From: Toxorhynchites rutilus septentrionalis
Taxonomy: Eukaryota; Arthropoda; Insecta; Diptera; Culicidae
Assembly (NCBI RefSeq): GCF_029784135.1
Contig: NC_073746.1
Location: 64,296,763-64,360,762 of the forward strand
Direction of reading: 5' to 3'
DNA length: 64,000 bases
Below the pieces are notes generated by a model, which searched no databases, had not been told where the DNA came from, and saw nothing but the letters and a program-made list of their open reading frames with translations. Positions 22,478 to 32,471 of this stretch are shown piece by piece. Position numbers and translations under genes: made by a program. How positions within the stretch are numbered: the first letter of the stretch is position 1; every line of letters begins with the position of its first letter.

Positions 22478-23401
22478 AAGTCACAGGAGGGTTGTGTCCG
22501 AGACACGACCGCATAATTAACGTAGGATTCCGTTAGGTTATCTGTTGATTTTGGATAATTACATCGTTAAACTCTTTGATAATGATTAGGTGGACCTGAA
22601 AAGGGCCGTTTTGTTTGGTTGTTGGGTATTTGTTCATTCCACCAGTGTTTAACGGGTGATGATGACAGAAGGATGATAAACAGTCGTTGGATGGTGCGTA
22701 TCAGATAAAGGATACCGAAGTGGAACGAGATATGATGAGAACCGCCCTCTATAATCCTAGACGAGATGCCTCTTGTGATATGTATTGATGAAATAAAGAA
22801 AAAAAAAATTACCAATGTAATATAAGATAATTATTAATACCGAACACAATTATCAATTTTTCTCATCAGTAAAAACATGTTACTTTAATTTAGAGAAAAC
22901 ATATTTGAAATGGAAAAGGTAATTTTCTTTTATAATTTTTACTTTCTGATTGTTTATTCAACCTAATGCGAAGTTTAATTGGACTAACAATACCTAATAC
23001 TATATGTACTATATGTAGTGAGACTCTATGTTGTACGGGAAAGGGTTAACACAACGGTTATCGTATACAATTTTACACCTACCCTTGTGCTAAATTTTTC
23101 ACAATACACGATCGGATATTGATATGGAGTTTCACGAAGCAACCAACATTAAAGTTCCAAATTTAAATTTTATTTGCTAGAATTATTCGTATCACTCTTC
23201 TTACTTGCAATATAAAAATGCCCCCGACTTTCATGTATTTGCAATGCCGATTTCCATCAGGCAGCTTGGTTTTGATGTCTCTGTTAGGGAACCGCCGCAT
23301 GTGTCGTCAATTTCGACCAATCAGAAGTGGGTATTTCCGTTAGGATAGGGGTTGAGATTTTTCAATTGTTTGATAGTTAGTTTAATGATATATATTATTT
23401 T

Positions 23402-25822
23402 TTTTTTTTTTTTTTTATTAATCCGTTTATTTTTACAGGCTCAGTTACATAAGTTTAATGGAGCCAAACTCTTAACTATATTTCAACTAGCATATATCAA
23501 CATGTTGTTTCCTTAATTCTATGGTTAATGAAATAGGAAACCGATTACTCGCGGTCGACTCGAGTTTAGAAGGGTGACACATTTTCATTAGGAAAAGGAT
23601 GGGGTGTAAGGAGATGTGTGTTTACACTCGCACTCACATTCACATTCACATTCTCATTCACACTGACACTTCACACTCAATTCTTAAAACTATCCTTACA
23701 TCTAATATGTATTTACAATTTAACTTATTCTAATGTTAGTAGGAAGGGAACCGATAGCTCGCGAAGGACGAAAAGGAGGGGAAAAGGATGTATAAACAAT
23801 CACACTCGAAGATCGATAGCTTTAAGGAAAACATATATTTGGGACATGTAATCAAGGTCTAACCGAGCCAACACATCTCTCACCGGCACATTGGACTGCT
23901 TTCCTCCAGCCCGAAGGGAGTTTTCTAAATTCGATCTGGCGACAAGATACAACTCGCACGACCAAACAACGTGTTCGATATCGTGGTAACCATGGCCACA
24001 ACCGCAGAGATTGCTGTCGGCAAGATTAAAACGAAAAAGCAGCGCGTCTAACGAACAGTGATTGGACATGAGTCGGGAGAAGGTGCGAATAAAGTCCCGA
24101 CTCAATTCCAGACTTTTGAACCACGGATTGAGGCTAACCTTAGGGATAATTGAGTGGAGCCACCGGCCCAATTCATCTTCGTTCCATTTGCGTTGCCAGT
24201 TAACGATGGTATTTTTACGAACTAAAGAATAAAATTCATTGAAGGCGATTTGACGCTGATAAATTTCGCCTTCAATTGCACCTACCTTTGCTAATGAGTC
24301 AGCCCTCTCATTACCCGGAATTGAGCAATGTGAAGGGACCCAGACAAAGGTAATGACATAACAGCGTCTGGATAAAGCACTCAAAATTTCTCGTATTCTC
24401 TCAAGGAAGTACGGCGAGTGCTTTTCCGGCCTCACTGAACGGATAGCTTCGACAGAGCTAAGACTATCCGTTACAATGTGATAGTGTTCAACAGGTCGTG
24501 AGGCGACGCTGTCCAGCGCCCAGTGTATTGCTGCCAATTCAGCAATATACACTGAGCAAGGATACTGAAGACTGTGTGAGGTGCTAAAAAATTTGTTGAA
24601 CACTCCAAATCCTGTGGACTCATTCATAGAGGACCCATCAGTAAAGTACATATTATCACAATTGACACGCCCATACTTTGCTTCGAAAATCGTAGGAACG
24701 ATCCCCGATCGATGATAATCTGGAATTCCATGGATATCCTGCATCATGGACAGATCAAAATGCACAGAGGAATTGATGTAGTCAGGAAAACAAACACGGT
24801 TGGGAATATACGAAGAAGGATCAACCTGCATGGAGACGAATTCATGATATGAGCTCATGAATCCAGAATGAAAATTTAGCTCGATCAGCTGCTCAAAATT
24901 TCCGATCACCAATGGGTTCATAACCTTACACCGAATGAAGAACCGAAGAGATAATAAATTGAAGCGATCTTTTAGTGGGAGTACGCCTGCCAAAACCTCG
25001 AGACTCATGGTATGCGTTGAGGGCATACATCCCAACGCAATACGGAGACAAAGATACTGAATTCGCTCGAGTTTAATGAGGTGTGTTTTGGCAGCTGATT
25101 GAAAACAGAAACTGCCATACTCCATCACTGAGAGAATAGTTGTTCGATACAACATTAGAAGATCTTCGGGATGGGCTCCCCACCAGGTGCCGGTAATTGT
25201 ACGGAGAAAGTTTATTCTTTGTTGGCATTTTTTACTCAGATACCTAATATGGGCCCCCCAAGTACATTTGGAGTCGAACCAGACCCCAAGATACTTGAAA
25301 GACATAGCATGAGTGATCGGTTTACCCAAAAGTTGAAGCTTTGGTTTTGCTGGTCTATGCTTCCTAGAAAAAACCACCATCTCTGTTTTCTCCGTGGAGA
25401 ATTCGATCCCTAGCCCAATGGCCCAGGTTGAAAAATTGTTCAAAGTATCTTGTAAGGGTCCTTGCAGTTCGGATTCGTTTGATCCTACGACAGACACCAC
25501 TCCATCATCTGCAAGTTGTCTTAGGTTGCAATTTTGTGTAAGGCAATTGTCGATGTCGCTTACATAGAAGTTGTACAAAAGGGGGCTTAAACATGAGCCC
25601 TGGGGGAGTCCCATGTAGGAGACCCGACTTACTGTCGAATCCCCGTGAGAAAAATTCAAATGTTTCTCACAAAGCAAGTTATATAACATATTATTCAATA
25701 GAGGCGGCAGACCCCGAGAGTGTAATTTGTCTGACAGGACCTCTATTGAAACAGAATCAAAGGCCCCCTTTATGTCCAAGAATACTGAAGCCATTTGTTT
25801 TTTTTCGGCGTAAGCCAATTGA
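23402..25822 (-). mobile_element. 5'-truncated I-superfamily LINE with 14-bp TSD
   Basis: The target duplication ATATATATTATTTT lies at 23388-23401 and 25823-25836. The element is in minus orientation, with an A-rich tail (T-run at 23402-23416) and a 3' UTR that includes a CATTCA-type microsatellite around 23625-23660. Its last bases before the tail contain GGCTC, an approximately 18-nt loop and GAGCC. The 5' part (ORF1, endonuclease and N-terminal RT) is missing. The host sequence is family F. Confidence 0.92.
23800..25822 (-). CDS. LINE ORF2 fragment: reverse transcriptase, RNase H and zinc knuckle
   Basis: An uninterrupted frame of about 674 codons inside the element; no genuine start exists because the copy is 5'-truncated. 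The track-like upstream residues derive from the target duplication. Counting from codon 25842, the RT motif FLDIKGAFDSV is at 21-31, GLPQGSCLSP at 78-87, and the catalytic ADD at 111-113. RNase H keeps all four acidic residues (FTDGSS D402, AELAA E435, VTDSLSS D459, GNERADS D515) together with WVPSHCSIPG. A CGCGHGYHDIEHVVWSC zinc-knuckle segment follows at 613-629. RT plus RNase H places it in the I-type superfamily (Loner/I-like). The lack of stops indicates recent insertion. It cannot be autonomous. Confidence 0.9.
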
Positions 25823-26015
25823 ATATATATTATTTTATTCAATATAAAAAATTGTTATGGAGTGCCGAAATCAATTGACGCAAGAATTTCATCAATCTAT
25901 CATGAAATGACTGAGCAATAAGCGTTTGAAATTGGACAATTTTCACGATGTGCTCGATTCTCGATTTTCAATTTGTACCCCAATATGTTCCCGAAAGACG
26001 TAATCCTACGTCAAA

Positions 26016-27803
26016 ACAGTGTGCAGATTCAGCCAAAAAGATCAGCCAACCCTCAGATATGATTTCCGGGTACCTGAGTGCTCTGTGGAGAAGTTAAATA
26101 TGTTTATTAGGAAATTGATCGAAAACTTTGATCTAGGTGCGAAAATGTTGAAAATCCTTTTCTGCCAATTTTTCAATTCAAATCTAGGGTGAATGCGCTC
26201 AATGAACATCGCAAAATATATACTATTACATTAAGCTTGCCTAACTGTCTCACAAAGTTCATGTTAGTTCTACGGAAAATTTCGCGCTAGTAGAAAGACC
26301 GCAACTATATCTAAATCATCTACAAGAACGCCGATTGATAATAAATCCGCTTCCGTTGCATAGAAACTACGAATGTAAACAAACGATGTGTGCCCAACAC
26401 ACGCTCTGCATGTATGTGTAGCAAGGGCCCTATAATCCAATGCACAGTATAACAAGAGCCGAACGCACACAAACAAATAAGTGCATATGAACCGATCCTT
26501 ACCAATGCAACATTTGTCATTCCAATTCCAAACGTTTACCGTGTTAGACCGTGAACATAAATATCGTATTTTAGAAGTTATTTCAAAGTGTGTTTAGTTT
26601 TCTCCATACAAGCCACATCCAATGGTCTTCCTGAAGTGCCATATTCTACAGATTTCTAAACTATCATCCAGGCCTCCTTCAGGAACCGCCATCTCCCTCA
26701 ATGGTGTGATCCACCACAGCTCACTCCATACTTCTTAGCTATTTTCTGTTGACATGCGTGACGGTTCAAGTCACGCACAATGAGATTTGGGCCTCCATCG
26801 ATTTTTTTTTCCGCTGATTTTTCTACCGCTTCTAAAACAACTCTAAACCAAACTAAAAACAACAAAAACGGTATACACGGATATTTTTATGCATATTACA
26901 TCCAGATTTATGGACAAAACTATTTTATTTTCGTTTCAACGTAGGACTACGTCTTCGATTTCTGTATAGGAGGATCACTCTACGAAAAATGTAACGAAAA
27001 ATTAAGAGATTTCAAATGCAAATTACGCATAATCGTTCTTACGATATATGTTATAATATATACCATTAGACGGAAAATTTATCCAGCCATTTTCTTGCCT
27101 GAGACCCTAACATTGGAAATAGTTAAACAAATGAGCAACTCAAAGAATAAAAGAGGTATGTTTTGCATGCGAATGCGAAGGTAAATCATTTATTATGCAT
27201 TCTTTTTTTCAGCTTTGTTCCCGTGAATGTTGTATGCAACACAAAATTGTATGCTGTCTATCAACGAAAATTAGACATCATTTCAATGCGTAGGAATATG
27301 TGTGTGATGTAGATGGTGGGGTGGGTTAGTAAGACGGCTGCAATTCCATAGAATGTCATTATTAGGTGATATTGTCATGACCCAAAGTGTCAATGTGTGT
27401 GACATGAAATAAAGTGTGCAAACCAACATTATTTCAGCGAAAAACCTACTACTCCCGATGACTTAGAAATAGGCTAATAATAATAATAAAACAATGGAAA
27501 GACATCACAATACTATAGCCATCCAATTAAGCAGGTAATTAAGCAGCTTTATGATTTCAGGCATATTTTGCCTCAAAATATCACAAAATCGTAATCCTTT
27601 TCAACATTTATTCGATTCTTTCCCATTAACATTATATTCAATTTTTTTGTTTGTTTACCGATCCACATATACTTCGTCTACCATTCCACACTGTTATGTG
27701 TCACACTGATATTCATTAATCATTTTCAGTTAGACAGTTGATCCTCCTGCCAGAAGCTAGTTTTGTTTTTTTTATTCGTTATAATCCGTTTGACGGTTAT
27801 GAG
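26016..27803. other. Unassigned AT-rich region
   Basis: No gene or complete element. At 26939 the word CAACGTAGGACTACGTC resembles the family F terminal palindrome, so a diverged relative may end there. Confidence 0.4.
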
Positions 27804-28770
27804 TAGGGGAGGTGGGGGTAAAACGGACATGTTAAGAAGAACTTCAATTATATCTTTGGAAACTCATGTTTCCCAAAACTTTGATGTAGTTTCTTGCAAT
27901 TCAATATACTGTTTTTCCACCTAATTGGTCAAATATTTTACAAACAAGTGTATTTCAATGTTTTTTACTGAAATTAAAACAGACCGAAAAGTACTTTTTT
28001 TCGATGCGGGTAATATGGACTTATAGTGGACAGGTTTGTAATATATGAACCGTAGGGTAATAATTTATTCATTCATATTATTCATTCATTTATTCAACCA
28101 AGGTCTGAAATCATCACGTAGGGTAATAATTTTATTCAACCAAGGTCTAAACTCATCACGAATGTCCGTTAAATGATGAAAAAATCGAATTAATCCACCT
28201 AAAAGTGATATCGTGCTTTTCAGCAGTATAAACGGACAGACCCTCAACTATTTTGCTTTTGGTTCCAATCAGCTTCTAAACAGTCCACATTTGGCGATTT
28301 GATTTCCATTTTTAGACGCAGGGCGTTCATTAGGAATAGATCAAACAGACTTTTCACAGTCCATCTCACACCCACTGGCAACTGTCCGTTTTACCCCATC
28401 AGTACAATTATTTCAATAATTTAAAAATGAATTTACTTTTTCCGTACATACCTAATATCGCTTCTCTGTTAACTCACAAACTGAAATATAACCATCAGCG
28501 AACTGAATTTTGATATTAAACAACTCAAAATGTTTGATATCGAAGCTGCAAAAATTACATCCACACGCGGAATCATGTGTGATTTTCGGTTTTTGTTTCC
28601 CTGTTCCACCTTTGATTAGTATTCATAGCCTCATGAGGTGGCTTAAAAATTATAGAGTAACATGTAGAAGGTGTTCTCATTAACAGAAATTTGAAAATCA
28701 AAATGTAACTATACAAATCAACCACCTGTCCATTTTATCCCCACTGTCCATGTTACCCGCGGTTCACCTA
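27804..28770. mobile_element. Family G MITE-like element
   Basis: It begins TAGGGGAGGTGGGGGTAAAA then CGGACATG, and ends CCACTGTCCATGTTACCCGC followed by GGTTCACCTA. The ends are imperfect inverted repeats with a repeated (T)GTCC.TTTTA.CCC word inside (for example near 28385 and 28733). Its length (967 bp) and TAGGGGARGTGGGGG start parallel family C, suggesting related termini. No coding capacity. Confidence 0.55.
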
Positions 28771-29440
28771 CATGAGACCACCATTTAGGGATTCAAAAGA
28801 GTTAAAACAACAAGTGTCTGAACAATGAAAAGAATAACATTGTTCCGAATGATCACAGTCCTACGTTGAACGGGATGTTTGTTCTAATATTTCACGAACA
28901 TGATTTTAATTATAATAAATTGGTTATATCTTGAGAACGGCTATTTCTATGATTAAATATTATACAGTGTCGTCTCGATCAGGGCCTGACAATTTCACTT
29001 CAATTAGCACATCGTCACTCAATAATGTGTCTATCGCTTCTCAGAACAGAACCAGAACCATGCAGGCTAAAAATATATCTATTCTCTTTTCACGCACAAT
29101 AAGAAAAATATCTCGTCTCTTTCGTACATATTCCTTTCATTTCACGTTGATTCCTTTCATTCTGCAAACCAAAGCGACGTTAGAAATCGTCACTTGGAAA
29201 TTAATTTGAAGCATCCATGTATTCTGGCAGTTTGTATAGAAAGGAATGTTTCCTTGTTGCATTCGAAACTTATTCACTGAAACTAATGAAAACGGTGCAG
29301 TGAGGGTTGTGTAGTATGCCTGCAGGAGTAATTATTTACCGGCGCTAGTTGTCAGTGTGAAATTAGTGATGAAACGGATAGTGGTTTGGTCGGATACTGG
29401 ATACCGGTCAGCTTCGAGTCCGGATAGCCGAGTATTCGAC
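28771..29440. other. Unassigned spacer
   Basis: No gene recognised; the frame at 28931-29209 has no recognisable domain. Confidence 0.4.
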
Positions 29441-29444
29441 AGCC

Positions 29445-29945
29445 CGATGTTTGTGTTTGTGCTTGTTTGTGTGCGTGCACGTGTATTTGTGTGGGTGTTT
29501 GTGTATGTTCGCGCGTTTTTTGGGTGTTTGTGTGCGTGTGTGCGCGTGTTTTTTTTTTGCTTGCATGCAGGTGTGCGCTTTTTTTATGCGCGGGCATGTG
29601 TAGGAGTGTTTGCGCGCATTTGTGCGTGTTTCTGTGCGCGTGTGTACGTGCGTTTGCGCGTGTTTTTTTCTTGCTTGTGTGCAGGTGTGTGCGTTTTTTT
29701 GTGCATGGGCATGTGTGGGTGTGTGTGCGTACGTGTGCACGTATTTGTGTGCGTGTGTGCACGTGCGTGCTCGATTCTTTCCGTGCGTGCGTCTGTGCGT
29801 GTGCACGTTTGTGCGCGTGTATGTGCTTGTGTGTGCGCGTTTGGGCGCACCTGTGCGTCCATTTGTATGTTTGTGTGCGCTCGCGTTTTTGTGTACATGT
29901 TTGTGCATGTTTGCGCGTGTGTGTGCGTGTTTGTGCACCTAATGG
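29445..29945 (+). repeat. GT/GC-rich cryptic simple repeat
   Basis: About 500 bp of irregular TGTGTGCG, GTGCGCGTGT and TTTGTGTG words, largely alternating purine-pyrimidine on the plus strand. It yields long overlapping open frames on both strands (for example 29352-30002 and 29357-30007) of Cys/Val/Arg or His/Thr/Arg-rich low complexity. These are composition artefacts, not genes. Confidence 0.9.
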
Positions 29946-30160
29946 TATGTGCGTGCGCGTGCTTCCGGCGTTGTGTATGCGCTCGCAATTCTGCGTGGGC
30001 ACGCTGAAAGCGCAGACCGAGTCGAAAATCGCGTAATTTCGAGCAAACCATGTAAAAAAAATCGCGTAATTTCAAGCAAATCGCATAAAAAAAACGCGTA
30101 ATTTTGAGCGAATAGCGTAAAAAATATCACGCAAAAAACGCATAAAAAAGAATCCAGCGT

Positions 30161-30377
30161 ACTTGCAAATAACATGCTTCTTCGTAACATGGAATACATG
30201 TTTGATATAGGAAATATAATAAAATGAAGACAGCTCAAATCGGACTATTCTTTTCACCCTTAGAGAGGGTGAAAAACTCGAGAAAGGAATAGTCCGATCT
30301 GTGCCGTCTTTCATTTTATTACATTTTCTGTAACAAACATGTATTCCAAATTACAGAGAAACATGTTATTTACAAGT
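30161..30377. repeat. Fold-back hairpin in unit 1
   Basis: The left arm 30161-30260 (ACTTGCAAATAACATG... CGGACTATTCTTTTCACCCT) pairs imperfectly with the right arm 30266-30377 around a 5-nt loop (TAGAG). The right arm carries about 12 extra bases near ACTCGAGAAAG. Decayed relatives of one arm occur near 14680 and 55490. A MITE-like fold-back. Confidence 0.8.
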
Positions 30378-31539
30378 GATTGAAGAATTTTGAACACGGT
30401 CCGCGACGATTGGTAAAATAAAACTTACGTTTGAAAGCAGCAAGCATCCTCTAACATGCGAAATGAAAATAAATATAACCCGTTCAAGCAGTTTTAATCA
30501 TCAGTGAAAGCTTCTGCTTTTATACTTGTAAGAGAACGAAAGAGGAAAGGAACGAAACAAAAGAATCAATGTTACTGTATGCGTAGAGAATATTTCGTTT
30601 CCACTTCACCCCGATACACTGAAATTAATCCATCGAAAATGACTGTAGTGGAAGTGAGAGTTGTATGAATAAAATTCAATCACATTTATTAGCTTCGAAA
30701 ATAACTAGCCCTGGTCTCGATTATATCACTGGGCGTTTTTATCACGTCATGTTTTCATCACTCTCGAATTTATCACTGAAAATGTTTCGCTTTTGTCACG
30801 TTTTTCGAAAAATGAGAAATTATATGAAAAGTTCAATCTGCCGTTAAATTATTGAACAAAAAATTAAATTTAAGCAGTAAAAATATTTTTGAGTATTCAT
30901 GTCGCCTATCGTGATTAGCCGTATTCAAAAAATATATTTCTTACCGATGAATTTGTTGCGTATACCACATTTTTCTTTGAAAGCTTGAAGGCATATTATT
31001 TTCATAAGCTCAGAATCAAAAACTATGAATAATTATGAGCAACTTTCTCTTGGATCGTGTTGCATGGGATGCACGACTTATGCCGTTTTCCAGTTTGAGC
31101 CGTGGAAGAGACAGTCATATTTTTTTTTGTAATAGATTTATTCTTGTGTAGTGACAATAAAGCGATATAAGCTAAAAAAAAATACAAATCACAAATCGCT
31201 CAACAATTTGGTATACACCGTACGACAATCGAAAGATGGCTGAAGTAGAAAGATTAATTTGTAAAACTATATGGTTTGACTATAAGCACTTAATGGAAAT
31301 TTGAATATGCTGCTGAAGGTAGCATTGTTTTAATATTTAAATGGGTAGATATTCAATACTTACTTTAATGGAAAATACAGCAAGCTAGAAACGACTGTTT
31401 ACGGCTGTGGTGATTGATAGTATCTGCATCATTTAAGTTCAGCAATTCTTGTCTTAATTTTAAAGTTTGTGCAATGGATAATTTCAACAAACTTTTTTTT
31501 CCAATTACTTTAAGACTTATGATTTGACCTTTGACCAGG

Positions 31540-32471
31540 TAGGGGAAGTGGGGGCATAGTGGTCACCCTAAGGAATATGTCCATTTCCAGCGCCCACATA
31601 CTGATTTAAATCCCGTTTTTCGAAGAACATTATAGTTCAAATCAATGTTCTTCGAGATAGCAAACCACTGTTACTATTGAAATTCAAAATAGTACACTTT
31701 TCATCATTAAAAAAAAAAGTGAAAAATCGAACTTTTTTTTGGCTTGGAGGTAAAGTGGTCACCTGGTGGGGGCGAAGTGGTCACCTGCACATATCAAGCT
31801 AAATGGGATAAATTTATGCGTTTTTTCGTCCAAATTTGTTCAAATCATATTTGTTACAGTAGGTACATGTATGAAATCAGCTTGGCCTTATCACCTAGAG
31901 TCTCAATTTAAATTTTCTCTTGCATACAAAAACGTAGTAAGAAACACATAACGTTCCGCATAATGAGGCTTGGTTTAGTTGGAGTGGCATATTTATCCAG
32001 GGTCAAAGCCACAGAAGGATCTTCTTCAAGAGCAGAATGTGCTGAGGTATATCAGCTTTAGTTAACAGAACATTGTAAGTTGTTATTCACCTATGACCAC
32101 TTTGCCCCCAAACATAAAAATAATTCCTATGCTAATTAATCGCTGAGATTAAACGAAATTTCTGTTCACCTCTCCTAGAATATGTGAACAGTCGTCCAAA
32201 CTGATGATTTGTCCAACATATCAGATTGAATAAACTAAATTTCATGAGAAATTCCTTAGATACCATGTGCACAGAACTACGGCCGAATGGCTATTGAGAG
32301 AGTAATTTCTGTTTTTATTTGTATTTTGACATGCTAGAGCTCTACTGAAGTACAGGGTGACTGAAAAGTCATTAAATTCTTCAAACATAAGGTGTATATC
32401 GATACGGCATTTATAGTCAATAGTTAAACTACCAAACAAGCAGGTGACCACTTTGCCCCCATGACCAATTT
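31540..32471. mobile_element. Family C element in unit 1, right end clipped
   Basis: It starts TAGGGGAAGTGGGGGCATAG and is identical to the unit 2 copy as far as I compared, but it stops at ACCAATTTG where unit 2 begins. It therefore lacks the terminal CCCCCACTACCCCTA. Confidence 0.8.

Larger units (their letters stand above)
22478..26015 (+). mobile_element. Family F, right arm, interrupted by a LINE
   Basis: 22478-23401 plus 25837-26015 reconstruct a copy collinear with 16805-18067, ending in GACGTAATCCTACGTCA. The inner end begins AAAAAAGTCACAGGAGGGTT. No coding capacity apart from the inserted LINE. Confidence 0.8.
29825..32471 (+). repeat. Tandem duplication, unit 1 (2647 bp)
   Basis: Unit 1 is followed immediately by unit 2 at an offset of 2647. 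The content is the tail of the GT-rich repeat, several loosely periodic CGCGTAATTT words (30025-30110), a fold-back hairpin, unassigned AT-rich DNA, and a family C element missing its last bases. The junction shares the short word TGC with the outer breakpoints. Confidence 0.95.

Noticed and set aside
23625..23665. CATTCA microsatellite as an independent repeat locus
   Set aside because: It lies inside the 3' UTR of the inserted LINE and is part of that element.
29352..30075. Long open frames (up to 216 codons) on both strands
   Set aside because: They are created by the GT/GC-rich cryptic repeat; the composition is Cys/Val/Arg or His/Thr/Arg low complexity and frames overlap on both strands.
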